Source of the DNA: Dryococelus australis
Taxonomy: Eukaryota; Arthropoda; Insecta; Phasmatodea; Phasmatidae
Assembly: GCA_029891345.1 (NCBI GenBank)
Contig: CM057000.1
Span: 135,125,663 to 135,189,662 of the forward strand
Length of the DNA stretch: 64,000 nucleotides
Reading direction: 5' to 3'
This document shows positions 22,630 through 34,629 of this stretch, piece after piece; position 1 is the first letter of the stretch; each line of letters begins with the position of its first letter. The position numbers and the translations under genes were made by a program. The notes beneath the pieces are model-generated. The model saw only the letters and a program-made list of their open reading frames with translations. It did not search any database and had not been told where the DNA came from.

Positions 22630-23197
22630 AGCCGAGATCGCACGATGCACGATAAGTACCGATATTGGGAGAGATGCCGACCTTGCACGAGAATTTCTTG
22701 CACGAGTTTGTGTGCAAGGCACATCTTGCACGAAATGAGGAGATAGAGCAGGTCCTGTTTTTTCTCGTGCAAGTTGCGATCCTATTGGTCCTTGTATACT
22801 GGTCGTGTGACCTGTCGTAAACTCAACCATAGAGTAAAAAAAATATATATCGTAATCTGAGGTGTGCGAAGAGGAATACAGGGAAATAAAAACACTGCCG
22901 GGAAATAACTTTAAAGCGTGGATTGAGGTTTATACAGTTCGCTGAGAATAAAATAATAACAATTATATATTGGAGGGATAGCTTTGAAACAAATACCTTG
23001 TTGAGGTAAGCAACTTCATATTTTGTATTATCATACCTTGGCTGTTTTGTACTCACCAGAGCTATCAACTTATTTCGACGTGAGACAGTATTCATCTTAC
23101 TTATCAGCGTGTGAACTCGTTTCGCGTGCAGTTTAGTTGGCATTCTCGTACGAAATCTTTCGCGAAATGCATCTTGCATCGTGTGATCCCTGCATTA
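22627..23197. mobile_element. PIF/Harbinger-like MITE H, copy 2 (opposite orientation)
   Basis: The element is 22630-23194 (565 bp), after TAA on the left and before TTA on the right (a decayed TAA duplication). Termini are AGCCGAGATCGCACGATGCA and TGCATCGTGTGATCCCTGCA. It is the reverse complement of copy 1: the TTGCACGA motif cluster is now at the left (22680-22740), and the ACCAATAGGATCG/CGATCCTATTGGT and CTTCATATTTTGTATTAT blocks are shared. Confidence 0.8.
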
Positions 23198-23275
23198 TAG
23201 CAGTGGGCACCAGCCCCCGTAATCTGTCATATGTTAAGGTAGGTGGCATTGCAATGCGTGGCTGTACGCACGCAA

Positions 23276-24362
23276 TGAAGATCACGAATGCGAAAAAAAA
23301 ACTGGACGCCCTATTTATTTAAGGCGAGTGTGGCAGAAATATCAAGCAAGCCGTCCAAATGTATGGTGTTAAAGGTATCCTAATTAGACGCCCATATCAC
23401 GGCAAACGATACGAAGAATTTTCACTCTCTCTCTCGTCACGAGGTGATTGGAATTCTACAACACAAGTGCGACAGGAGACTGCCACGGGCGAGACGCATC
23501 GACACGACGTGTTGGCACGTGTCGACGCAAACTATTCGTATAGCTAGGGTATCAGATATGGGTACGCGAGAACTTTCCAGATTCGTATAGGAATAAGTAA
23601 AACAAGCGTGTTACGAATACTGCGCCAATGGAAATCCCCTCCATATCACGTTGGCTCTTCATACGGCATTTCATGAAGGTGATTTCCAGCAGCATTGTTC
23701 AGTTTTGTAGGTTCGCACTGAAGTGTGTGAGGGATGATCGCAATTGTATGATATTCTGAGTTGCCGATGAAGCGACCTTCACAAACCATTTGCGCGTAAA
23801 TTGTACGAAATATGCACTACTGGGCAACGGAGAATCCGCGTTGGGTCCGGCACGCGGAGCACCAGCGAAAGTGGTAAGTGAACGTGTGGTGTGGAATTGT
23901 TGGAGACTACGTCACAGGGACATACTTCATTCAAGGGACAACGACCGGATGTGCGTACGCCCATTTCCCGAGAAACTCCTTACCGGCACTTCTGGAAGAT
24001 ATTCCGCTCGACATGCGTCGTGATATGTGGTTTCAGCATGATGGTGTCCTGCGAATTTTGCTTTGGCGGCGAAGAGAGTGTTGAACGAAACGTTTCCAAA
24101 CCGGTGGTCAGAGCGTATTGGTGTTGTAAGATGGCCAGCTCGCTCCCTTGACCTCACACCTCTCGATATTTTCCTGTGGATGGCACTAAAATATAGGATG
24201 TACAACGTGGTGGCTACGACTCCAGACGACACGCAGGAACGCATTGTGGCATCTTGCAACGGCATTATGCCAGAAACACTTCAAGCAGCTCGTCGCTCGC
24301 TACATGTGCGTTTACACATGTGTATTGCTGTCGATGGTAAACACATCGAGCACATGCTGTGA
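23276..24362 (+). pseudogene. Tc-like transposase pseudogene (DUF4817/DDE type)
   Basis: Pieces in all three plus-strand frames line up as one decayed transposase of about 350 codons. In order: a helix-turn-helix region with GECGRN-xxQAV (about 23320); a basic linker; SxxSVLRILRQW (about 23603); DEATFTNH (about 23767), holding the first catalytic aspartate; NVWCGIVGDY (about 23880) followed by LLEDIPLDMRRDMW; QHDG (about 24033), the second aspartate; WPARSLDLTPLDIFLW (about 24136), the third acidic site; and a C-terminus ending DGKHIEHM. Insects carry many such transposons annotated as DUF4817 plus DDE superfamily. Several frameshifts and stops make it non-functional. I do not find its termini. 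It lies just right of MITE H copy 2. Confidence 0.75.
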
Positions 24363-26144
24363 AAATATACCTAATGCGAAGCATTGCAACCATGCCTATG
24401 GTCTTTCGTACCATGCATGCGAATGCGATTGCATTTCTCTTTAGGTTTGTTTGTTCTATTTTTTGCTGTGCATGTGTACGCATTCGTTACTCTGTATAGT
24501 TAATGACTAGGAAATAAATCTCCAGAATGACGTTGGTATCTGAATAAAATGTAATGTATTGCTATCAGGCTTGCACTCACATTGCCCGACTTCCCTCCAC
24601 TGCGGTGCTCTCCTTTGTCTAATATCACATTCTGTGCCCCTTGCCCCATTAAGGTAAGCGCTACGTGCTATAAGGAAGCGGTCCCGCCAGGATGAGTCAC
24701 GGCTGTGAGTACAGGTCCCCTGCCCCATGCTACCGGCCCACTTAACTTAATCTTATTTGCACATTATTTTTTGGTGTTTCTGTGTTACTGTCCATTGCAT
24801 ATGCTATATCACTGAATTTCTCTTTGCGCATACTTCTGGATGCCGTTGAAATAAATGTATGGTTATAGGGGAAAATCGTATGTTGTTTAATTATTTCTGT
24901 CCATGCACGTGTTGCGAATAGTCAATACGCTGCATAATAGTTGCCACCGGACGTAATTTCATCAAGCGAAAACAGCATTCCATGATTCGCAACGTTCCGG
25001 AATTTTTTGGGTTGTCCACGTATCCTATAGATACAAACAAATACAAGTAAGTGTAATATTACTGTGATAAACAACAGAAATACACACACTTAACTTCTGA
25101 TGTATAAAGATATTAACAACCGTCGGCCCCTCTGTCTCCGGAGAGGATGGCGTGGTGAGGGTTCAAGGGTGGAGGCAGAGGCATTTTAACTTATGGCATT
25201 TAAAAATTATAATACAACCTTTTCTTTCAAACATAAACAAAATAATTTTAAGCCTCTGTTTTAAAATTTAACTTGTTTTTAAATGCGACAAATTTTATGT
25301 TTCGACTGTTTTCTAAATTAATTTTAAATTCTAGTAACTGAGACCTGCAGTTATGGCCTTCGGCTGGGTACTGGTATAATTTTAATATGTTCTGTCCTGT
25401 TTTGTATAATGACATTCGTTTAACGTATCACGAAATATCAACACGAATTTTGCAGGTCCGTAGAAACAAACAACTACGACATACAGTCCGGTATGTAGGT
25501 GTACTCACATATTATTGCGAAAACGAATGACGGCATGGTGGATCGCATTTCAGCGTAGCGGCGCACAAGGAATTTCATATAGCGTCGTCACAAACAACAT
25601 TGAATCTGTAGCAGGAGGTTTGTTAATTACATACGTGTATTTCGTCTCAATTTTTCCTCTATAAATTTTTAAGCATAGTTCTGTCTATTGTTCATCTTTT
25701 ACCTAAGTAAAATATTTAGCGTTACCGTCTACAGCGTTTTGAAAGAACGCAATGCACAGAAGGGCATTGTCGCCGATGTTTAATAAATTTCAACGTAACA
25801 CACGAACGGGAGAGAAACTGCTTCGCATTCAAAGAGTTGTGTTTTTTTTTTTTTCTTTCCAGCGCGTCTTTGTTTCTTTCCCGAATGTGACATCACTGTG
25901 GCCAGGAAAAAAAAAAGAGGTGCCTTCACAAGACGCAACTATTATGTCTTCATATTAAACTGCTAGACATGGAAGTCTCTACATGCTCTTTCTTTACATG
26001 AAAATCTATTAAGCCATCCCAAGCTGATACGAAAGCGTGCGTACAAACGAGTAGATATTAGTCTTCCACGCATAGATGAGTGTACTACAGGCACTTGTAA
26101 TGGTCTTGGATGTAACGGCATCTCAGTTCAGTGTATTACACTTC
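24363..26144. other. No gene recognised
   Basis: Contains a short T-run and A-run (25840-25920) and ordinary AT-rich sequence. No domain or repeat boundary is seen. Confidence 0.5.
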
Positions 26145-26662
26145 CAGTCCGTCTGCCCGTTAAACTATATGCAGGTAGGCATAGTGGTATTTTTCTATAA
26201 GCTATTCACGATAAAATGAGCACCTTTGAAATCCCTGCTTAAGATATACTTGTACGCACGTTAGTCTTCCGCCTTATGTAAAATTGTCATTGCCATGGAC
26301 CTCATCACTTTATTCATGCGTCTGTCGAGTAAAACTGTGAAATATTTTGTAAAGTAAATATTATACAAATCAGCTCATTTTCACACTTCGATAAAATGAA
26401 ATACCGAAACAGAAAGCGAAATTAATCATTTAACTTATTACAAATGGTTACCTAACACTTTTTATTCGACGTTGAGATATGGAACTATTTTCCATCCGTC
26501 GTTACCAACATTACTGGGCAAATGTCACTCAGTGTGCCCATCAAAATATATGCGTTCAGGGCCGGGGACTTTTTTTTCTAAGGGTCATTTCAAAAGTGCT
26601 CACTTTATCGTGAACAGCGTTAACGTTATTTCAAAAGTGCTCATTTAACCGCGAACAGCCTT
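26145..26662. mobile_element. Family A MITE (reverse) with fragmented and duplicated ends
   Basis: The main copy is 26200-26619, from AGCTATTCACGATAAAATG to TTTATCGTGAACAGCG, with all internal landmarks. On its left, 26145-26197 is a separate scrap of A's right portion (TGCCCGTTAAACTATATGCA). On its right, 26621-26662 repeats the terminal block TTTCAAAAGTGCTCATTTA to GAACAGCCTTTA a second time. Confidence 0.75.
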
Positions 26663-26731
26663 TACCCAGAGTTTAACTAATGTTATTAAGAATTAAATAA
26701 CCGTACTCCAAACATTTGTAACTTCAGCTGG

Positions 26732-27136
26732 AGGCTGTTTACGACAAAGTGAACACTTATGAAATCAACCTCAGAAAAAAGTCACTGCCCCTACTTACAT
26801 TTATTTTAACGGGGGCCCTGAGTGACATGCGCCCAGTAAAGTGGGTAACGATGGATGGGAAAATAGTTCCATATCTTAACGTCGAATAGAAAGTGTTAGG
26901 TAACCATTTCTGATAACTTAAATTATTTATTTCACTTGATGTTTTTAGTAATGCATCGAAGTGTAAAAATGAGCAGATTTGTAAAATATTTACGTTTCTA
27001 AAAATTTCACAGTTTCGCTTGACCGACGCATGAATAAACAATGGTTATCTTACATAAGACGGAAGAATACACGACGTGTTTACAAGTAGATCTCAAGCAG
27101 GGCTTTCAAAAGTGCTCATTTTACTGTGAATAGCCT
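26732..27136. mobile_element. Family A MITE (forward)
   Basis: Left terminus AGGCTGTTTACGACAAAGTG, right terminus CATTTTACTGTGAATAGCCT followed by ATAT. All forward landmarks are present. It is about 405 bp with a small gap after TAAACAATGG. Confidence 0.85.
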
Positions 27137-27454
27137 ATATAACAAGCAGCTTACAATGACGGCTACCACTCAGCCCATATGCAGTTCGGCAACCAAATTG
27201 CACATCTCGCCAAAGGAAACTTCAAAAATCAGAAAATCCACACTTTAGCATAACATTCCGATACTGTGGGGGAAAAAAGCATAGCATATAAGTGATACTG
27301 TCAAACTATCAGTGAATTTCCTTATTTTTACTTGCTGTAAAAGTTGCGAGAAGGAGAAACTGGAAATTTGATTGGCTACTCCTAGCATACGCTGCATGCC
27401 GTACGTCTGAACAAATACGGCGGACGATTATACCCAGTCTTAATAGTGACCTAA

Positions 27455-27778
27455 CCTAGACTAAAAATGAGGTAGACCAATCTCGCTGGCTGCGCACAAC
27501 CAATCTCCGTGTCCCAAAATTGAACTGCTTTTTCTGCCAATACGACTTGCAAAAACGGCGTGGATTGGATTTGACATTAAAACACTGTTTAGTAAACAAA
27601 TGTCTTGTGATGTTTGTATGCTTCCTCTAAACGATTTGCAATACAGTTTGAATAGGTGTGAATTGGTGAAAGTATTTCATTCATACTAAAGTGCTTGTCT
27701 TTTGAAAATTAACACATGAATAAATATGCTCGTTACTGTTTACCGTGTGATTTTGACAGCGTGTTCCTCATCTCTATG
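27455..27778. mobile_element. Element D, copy 1 (P- or hAT-like MITE)
   Basis: The left end CTAGACTAAAAATGAGGTAG matches the inverted terminus of the D copy at 61422-61807. Internal blocks are shared in order: CAATCTCGCTGGCTG, CAATCTCCGTGTCCC, TTGAACTGCTTTTTCTGCCA, GGCGTGGATTGGATTT, TGTGATTTTGACAG. The right end is reduced to TTCCTCATCTCTATG. The flanking octamers do not match here. Confidence 0.7.
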
Positions 27779-28414
27779 CGGGAGTCGCGTGCCCCGACAA
27801 ACACAGCACGATACGACAAAAACGCTTCCAACCACCACACAATATTTATATTTTCAACGTGACTGCTCGAATTTACAGCCCGAAAATTTACTGACGCGAC
27901 AAGAAGAGTGCAATTTTTCGGGACCATTTAGAAGGCGCTGATTAACTACGCTAGTTTCGACGACGGTGGGCAGACGGGAAATTTGGAATACATGATGGCG
28001 ATAAAGTGCTATAGCTAATGCATACAAAGGTCAATTTTTATTTTATTTTTAAGAGTTAAATATAATTTTCATTTAAGCTGCGTATTTCCTAATGTAGGGA
28101 AAGCTCGACATACGATTTCATTTTGCAAGGTTGTACACTCTATACGTCGTGCTGCACGACCCGAAATAGAAATAATTTACAATCCCAAATTGCTGGTCGG
28201 ACGTGAGAATGTCCGGGTTTACGTCAGGTCTGTCTAGTAGTTCATTGGCTGTTTAGTTTTAAGCGTGATGTCGGGGCGACCGTGTCGTGCATGTCGGCGC
28301 TATGTGATTCCGTCTGCGTGCCCCAGATGCGCGCAGACGTCACGGACCAGATCGTTCAACGGGACGATACTCCTCCCAAAGAGTCAATTTTCAATTTGCT
28401 ACGTTGCCAACATA
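27779..28414. other. No supported gene
   Basis: A short plus-strand frame near 28268 encodes two CxxC pairs nine residues apart, but it runs into element E and has no other support. Nothing else is recognised. Confidence 0.4.
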
Positions 28415-28797
28415 CAGAGTGATTCGCAATTAGACCGACAAACTTCAGGAGTTGATTCTTAATGAAAAAGTAAAAGGAAAACATATGTGACACTTTATAC
28501 CTAATCCGAATATTAAGGGCGATATGAGCCCTTAAAAAACATGGTTTTAATCGGCATTTGTGCAAAATATCGGTAACGAAGTAAAATACAATGACAACTC
28601 TCGGAACATTGTTGTATGTTATCGGGACCTTCAAGGTAAGAGCCGATATTTTTCGCAAATACGATTTAAAATCTCGTTAAGGGCTCATACCTGCCTTAAT
28701 ATTAGGTTCGGGTATAAAGTGTAACATACGTTTTCCTTCCAATTTTTCATGAAGAATCACCTTCCGAAGTTTGTTGGTCTAATTGAGAATCACCCTG
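28415..28797. mobile_element. Element E, copy 2, with long inverted repeats
   Basis: The left end CAGAGTGATTCGCAATTAG and right end CTAATTGAGAATCACCCTG are inverted repeats continuing inward for about 130 bp through TATACCTAATCC / GGTTCGGGTATA and GAGCCCTTAA / TTAAGGGCTC. It is 383 bp and non-coding, and it can fold into one long hairpin. It matches copy 1 at 12829-13206. Similarity of the arms continues outside as CCAACA, so the true border may lie slightly further out. Confidence 0.75.
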
Positions 28798-30063
28798 TCG
28801 TGTTGGTGACAAACGCGTTCCAACCATTCGTCCTTCCCGCGCCAAGCTGCAATGAGGCGACCAGTCTCCTGCCACATACACCGAGATGTAGAGGCATTAC
28901 AACACATATTTTCTTTTATTACAGCCCGTTGCGTGACGAGATTCAATATTCGCTAACCCTCGCGCGACCCGGCGATCATTTCCTTTACATCTTCATGTCG
29001 CTCCCGGAAACGGTGAAAAACTGTTTTGCCGACCCCACTTCCTTCCTCCGACGCCCCCCGCTAAACAGTATGTGTTGGTACTGCCGACTTCCTCCCTTCC
29101 CAAACTCCACCCCCTACAAATCCGCGCACAACCCTTGCAGCAGAAGCACGCAGCACGCTATGCCAACACGACGATAGGAAATAACGACTATCCGGAAACA
29201 AAGAGCACCCTCGGGCGAAGAACCGCTCAACTCACTTCGGAATACTTCAACACAACCCCTAAATACCCTGCAATCTTCGTCACCCTCTGCAGCCGTTGAT
29301 TTGAATGTGGCCGTACCTTAACCCATCAACATATTATACCGAGTTTACTCCTTCACGTCTTGCACATTGCAGAATAGGGGAAATCATGATCAGCACTGAC
29401 ACAAGACCAGAAGCTGACACACCATTAAGAGTTGAATGGACCCCTTGGGAACCACGCTTCCAAGATGAAGAAGGAAGGGAGCGATACGGGTGACTCTTTA
29501 ACATACACGCCGGGTGCCTCATCGCTCCTACGCTCAGGGCGTGCAGTGTTTCCGTCGTGACGCTGCACTGTGCAAGTCAGATCTGTAACATAGGGATTTT
29601 ATTACACGCGATGAAAGATCGCAGATTAAACTACGCCTGTATATCTGTACTTTTCTCTTGCCGATTAAGGAAACCACATAGGCAAGATTTAAAAATACAA
29701 TATTTGATCATTATCACGAATTTTTTTTTCTCCAAGAATACACTTAATATGACGAAACTAAAAACCTAGGGGGATAGATAATTGTATTTTATATTTTCTG
29801 ACGAAAAGTCGTATTTGCAGAAAAATTATTTACCGAGATACGCGTATTCGCGCAAACAACTATTACACACAAAACGCGGGTGTCCATCCCACTATTAAAG
29901 GTTTAAGGGAAATATTTTAACAGTTATGTTGGATTATTTGTTCTTCTAGCTTGTGTTTTGGTTTATTTTAATAAAGGAACTTCCGAGCGTGCCAATATAA
30001 TATAGTTGTTTGTTGCGTGGTATTTAAAAAAGAGGACACGTTCAAGTAACTAGCATTAAATAA
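28798..30063. other. No gene recognised
   Basis: The part at 28985-29300 is C-rich and stop-poor with overlapping frames on both strands, none with a domain. The rest is AT-rich. Confidence 0.5.
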
Positions 30064-30460
30064 ATTGATTGTCAAAAAACCTTTTAAAACAAAACTTTTG
30101 TTTATAAATGAACCTAAAAGAAAATAATAATTATAGGAGTAGTTACAGAATTTGTAGAATATATAAGACGTGGTCGAACAGTAGTAATAAACTTTACTAC
30201 AAATTTAATATTTTTGCATAAATTTATATTTAATATATAAATACATAGTAAGCACATATTTTGCGTAAGGCTCTTAACTATTCGAGCCAAGTCTTTATAT
30301 AATAAATATAATTAGATATAAGATATTAATATGTTGTAAAGTTTACTACGACTGTTCGACCACGTCTTACAAGTTCTACAAATTCTGTAACTACTTTTAT
30401 AATTACTTTTATCTTATTTAAACATAAGCTTGTTTTTAAAAGGTTTTTTACAGTTAATTC
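30064..30460. mobile_element. Element K, long-inverted-repeat MITE
   Basis: The arms pair over about 170 bp. Examples are CAAAAAACCTTTTAAAAC with the right-side TTTTTAAAAGGTTTTTT, GTAGTTACAGAATTTGTAGA with TCTACAAATTCTGTAACTAC, and AGACGTGGTCGAACAGT with ACTGTTCGACCACGTCT. The centre is AT-rich. It is about 397 bp, non-coding, and a strong hairpin former. No target duplication is identified. Confidence 0.75.
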
Positions 30461-30620
30461 ATTTTTTTACTTTTAAGTCTCGCCTATTTATTATTTAGGT
30501 AGACTATTTATACATTCAGAGACTCGTCTGTTTTCGGGATCGCTTGCGATCAGGTTAGTTTCAGTGCACTCTTTTTGCGGGAAATTGAACCGGCATGCTG
30601 CATATTCATTATTCGTCTTA

Positions 30621-30849
30621 TAGGCTATTCACGGTAAAATGAGCACTGTTTAAGGCCCTACTATATATTACCTTTCAATTAATTTCAACCTTTTTTAATG
30701 CAAACATTGCCAAATTTCTAATAAACACAGTGTATATATTTCATCGCTTTCAATAGTTAACGTCTGAGACTGCTATAAAACATATTTATTAGGTGTTTAT
30801 GACTTTTGGGAGGATCTAAAAAAGTGCTTACTTTACCGTGAACAGCCTA
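30621..30849. mobile_element. Family B MITE (reverse)
   Basis: Left terminus GGCTATTCACGGTAAAATG after CTTATA, right terminus CTTTACCGTGAACAGCC before TATA. The interior matches the nested copy at 16018. Among the best-preserved termini of family B. Confidence 0.85.
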
Positions 30850-31048
30850 TACACGCGTGTGTATGTCGGTGTATTTGATATTTCAATACGAGCTCACGCA
30901 GATCGGAATATTCGAATGGTATTTCACTTAAACACAGGCGGTCGATCATTTGAATTCTTTCGTGTATTTCAAAGTTTTGGATGGTAATTTACCCACACAA
31001 CCATGTGTAAATGAGGACTTCCCCGGCACTTAAACTCTACACGCTACC

Positions 31049-31086
31049 AGTAATCGATAACTTGTCCAGTAATCGATAACTTGTCC
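31049..31086. repeat. 19-bp perfect tandem duplication
   Basis: The block CAGTAATCGATAACTTGTC occurs twice head to tail. Directly after it GTCCACCGAATTC and GATTCGGTGGGC form a small inverted repeat. The role is unknown. Confidence 0.8.
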
Positions 31087-32077
31087 ACCGAATTCATCGT
31101 GAATGCTAGTGATTCGGTGGGCGCTGGGCAGGCACCTCACAGACACCTACCGTACGTACAAACAAGTGAAGTTAGATAATAGCTTGTAATATAAAGAACA
31201 CTTTTAAGAGAATGACACGAAAGAAGAGGAGACATAATTGTGCAATGGAAATATGCTAAATTAGTTCATTATGTCGCACATGAGATAAAAATACCTTACA
31301 TGCAAAATTGTACACCAAATTCAGTAACATGTAGCTGATAAGTAATACGAAGTAATATTTTCTGCAACCATATAAAGAAATAATCATCTTCGCTCTTAAT
31401 ATGAAAATCAATTCCATTTATATCGTAAGCGCTACAGAATATTTTGCAAGCAAATAATACAAAAGTATTCACACAAAACACGGTTGTGTGTACAGTCCCA
31501 TAAACAATGCGCACAATTTTGTTAATTTTTCAATTAATCACTCTTGCAAAGCTCAGGTTCAGATACATTTAGATTGTATTTAATTTAAAATCTTGTTAGT
31601 TATAACAGGTTTATATTTCCTAGTAGATAATCTTACAATTTTGATATGTAAAAAAATGCCGGGAAAATACACAAGTGCTGATAAAGGCAAAAGAACCCCG
31701 TAAAATTATAAAAAATAATTTGCACTTTTGCAAGAAATTCTTTGTCACCATTAGTAAACGTTTAACGTCATTAAAAAATCCACAAAAAGAAAAACTTAGT
31801 TGTATTTCGTTTTTATACAGTGGTAAAAGAGGACAGTAGAATAGGAATGGGGCTTCAGGTAAAACTGCATCATGCATAAGGAGCCAGGAACCGTCTGCCA
31901 TCTCCAATGACGTTACGAATTTTCCCGTTTATTCTTCAAATTTCCCGTCTGCCCTTGAAAACGTTCAAGATTTCTAGAATTTCCCTTTTCACTCAAAATT
32001 TCTCGTCTTTTCCCTCAAAAAACGTCCATGTACCAGAGTATGAATAAACGAGCTCCCGAAAGACAATTATTGAGCTA
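31087..32077. other. No gene recognised
   Basis: AT-rich sequence up to the Tc1 element. Minus-strand frames at 31514-31296 and 31907-31620 have no recognisable domain. Confidence 0.5.
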
Positions 32078-33267
32078 CACTGTCGACCAAAAAGTAATTG
32101 GGCACCTGTCCACAATGTCTACTTGGTGGTTGTCACCCAGTTAGAATCTCGTAGGGCCACCTCTTGCGGCTATAACAGCAGCCACCATGTCTGGCATGCT
32201 CTCTACGAGTGTTTGCAGTACATCCACGGGGATTCGTTGCCATTCCTCTTGCAACCGTTCCATGAGTTGAGAAATGGATTTTGGCCGCGCCTGACGAGCC
32301 CTCACCCGGCGATCCAATTCGTCCCAGAGATCTTCTATAGGGTTGAGGTCGGGGCCCTGGGCGGGCCAGTCCAATCGGCGAACATTGTTGTCGGCGTACC
32401 ACTGCATAGTAGCCCTTGAAACATGGCACCTGACACTGTCATCCTGGAAGTAACACGGGTCTATTCCGTAAAAAACTCCACAATGTTGGGAGTATTACAC
32501 TATCCAGAATGTTACAATAGTCCTCTGTGGTCATGCTACCACGGACTAACACCAGCGGTCCTACGCCGAAGGCCGTGAAGCAGCCCCACACCATCACTCC
32601 ACCACCACAGAATTTCCTAATTGGCACTATAAACTCCGGCAGAATCCGTTCCCCGTGTAAACGCAACACCTATACACGTCCATCGGACCGGAATAATGCA
32701 AACCATGACTCATCATTCCACAGAACCGATTTATACTGCTCCAAACACCACCTGAGTCGCCAAGCTTTATTGCTTGTCATGATATGAGGCTTATGTGCAG
32801 CTGCTCTAGCGAAATATCCAAGTCAGTGGGCCTCTGTACGCAATGTTCCAATGGAAACCGATACTACTGTTGCTGCATGAAACTCTTGTCGGTTGGTAGC
32901 CATGGGTTGTGCCCTATATTTTGTAGCATTTCACGTTTCAGGATTCTGCGATTTCTGTCGGTCAAGCTTGGAGGTCGCCCAGAACGTGCAGCATTGGCAC
33001 AATGCCCATCGACCTTCCACTTACCCAAGACGAATGCGACCGTTGATTTGAGCCTGTTTACCTCCCGTGCTATCGCCCGGCTAGACAGCCCACTGAGATG
33101 TCAGCCCACAATCACGCGCTTATCGACCTCCGATAGCTCTGTATCTCGTGCCATCTCCTTATCAACTGGTTCTACACCTGCCTGCAGCGTATGGCGGCCA
33201 CACAAGTCAACTGACGTACTGAATTACCTATCTTCACGGGTGCCCAATTACTTTTCGGTCGATAGTG
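32078..33267. mobile_element. Nearly full-length Tc1-family transposon
   Basis: The left terminus CACTGTCGACCAAAAAGTAA then TTGGGCACC, and the right terminus GGTGCCCAATTACTTTTC then GGTCGATAGTG, are inverted repeats matching at 27 of 29 positions. The left flank is TA and the right flank is TG, a probable TA duplication with one mutation. At 1,190 bp with one minus-strand transposase between the termini, this is the normal Tc1 layout. Transposition is no longer possible autonomously because the gene is broken. Confidence 0.85.
32141..33154 (-). pseudogene. Tc1-like transposase pseudogene, DD34E
   Basis: Read from the ATG at 33154 to the stop at 32141 the span is about 338 codons, the usual Tc1 length. 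The N-terminus starts MARDTELSEVDKRVIVG, hits an in-frame TGA, then continues GLSSRAIAREVNR, part of the helix-turn-helix DNA-binding region. A GRPPSLTDRNRR segment follows. The catalytic domain shows LWNDESWF (first D, 32712-32714), GGGVMVWGCF, FQDDSVRCH (second D, 32438-32440) and DLNPIEDLWDEL (E, 32333-32335). I count 34 residues between the second D and E, so DD34E. The C-terminus ends AAVIAARGGPTRF. At least one stop and two or more frameshifts disrupt it. Erosion is modest compared with the other transposases here, suggesting a more recent arrival. Confidence 0.85.
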
Positions 33268-33299
33268 TGTTTGATAGATTTGCGTGACTCGCTTAATAG

Positions 33300-34480
33300 T
33301 GTAGGCCACCAACATCTCATCCCACCCCTAGCCAAGCTCACCTCATCCCCTTCCCATCACCGCCCCATAGAAATAATTATAAATAAATCACAAACAAATG
33401 CCAGAAAATAGAAGAAAATTTAACATTACCCTATGCTACCCCGCGCTCATCCCACCACCCTCACCTCATGTCCTTCCCATCACCCCCTTGAAATTATTAT
33501 ACATAAAGAAAAATCGCAAACAAAAATTCTAATAATCGCAGAACATTTAGCGCTACACTACTCTACTCGTTGCTCATTCCACAATTTTAACCGCACCCTC
33601 TCCCCACCACCACCCCATGGCAATAATAAAAAATATCGCCAAATATCGATTTTTTTAAATTGAAGAACACGTAATGTTGCACTACCCTACCCCTTGCCCA
33701 TTCCACCACCCTCACCAACCACCCACCCCTTCACAGAAATCCTCCCAGTTACAAAAATTCGAGAATGATCGCAAAAAAAATTGGAAAATAGATTCTTAAT
33801 ATCGAAGAACATAAAACGTCAACCTCGCACTCATTCCACTACACTGACCACACAACCTTACCACCCCCACCCCTACAAATTGTTACAAAATCGAGAAAAA
33901 AAAATCACAAAAAAAAATCTAGTAATCGAGGAATATATGATAACCCCCTCCTACTCTCCCGGCTCAACTCCATACGCATACTTTCCAGCCTTCCAACCAT
34001 AAAAAAATCGAGGAAACTCGCAAAAAAATTAATTATAAAAATCAAGGAACGTTTACATTGATGACCCTGGCCACCATGTTGGTTATTAACGACATTGACA
34101 CTGACCCAAAAAAAACCTTGGAAACAAAATTCGAAAAAATAATTGTAAAAATATAAAGAAACAAATAAAAATTTAGGAGCATATCATATCACTGACTGCG
34201 ACACCAATGTTGGATTGGATGCCTCTAGTGTAGAACTTGACCACAATGATCTTAAACTCGAAAATCGAGAAAAAAAGTTAAAAATCGATAAAATCAAAAG
34301 AAAATTGTCGAACATATTACATGACTAACTCCAGCACCCATGTTGAATGTTGATGACCGTAACCTTGACCTCATTGACCTTCAACTCGAAAAATCAAGAA
34401 AATACAGCGAAAAACTTTTTAAAATGTAAAAATAATCGAGGGAAAAATTACATACCTATTACAACAAACCAAGTTGGATG
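33300..34480. repeat. Degenerate tandem repeat (about 120-150 bp units)
   Basis: Each unit joins a C-rich half (CATCCCACC / CACCACCCTCACC) to an A-rich half (AAAAATCGCAAA then AATAATCGAAGAAC). The A-rich half is recognisable about eight times. Later units replace the C-rich half with TTGGATG/TTGACCTCA blocks. Units are too divergent for an exact period. The frames inside are compositional. Confidence 0.6.
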
Positions 34481-34629
34481 TATATGATACTGAGGGTTCA
34501 ATTCTCGTAAAGATGACAGCACAGCCACTCCCTAGTACGATAATCAGAAGCTGACTGGACCCCCAACCTCTTTATTTAATTGGTTGTATAGCCGATCAAT
34601 CTTTCGACCCACAAAGCTAATTATTAACT

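Noticed and set aside
22429-22830. 133-codon minus-strand frame
   Set aside because: Largely the inside of MITE H copy 2; the same peptide segments appear in the frame over H copy 1 at 6.5 kb.
28266-28375. CxxC-x9-CxxC zinc-ribbon-like frame
   Set aside because: Only about 35 codons, no homologous context, and it runs straight into element E.
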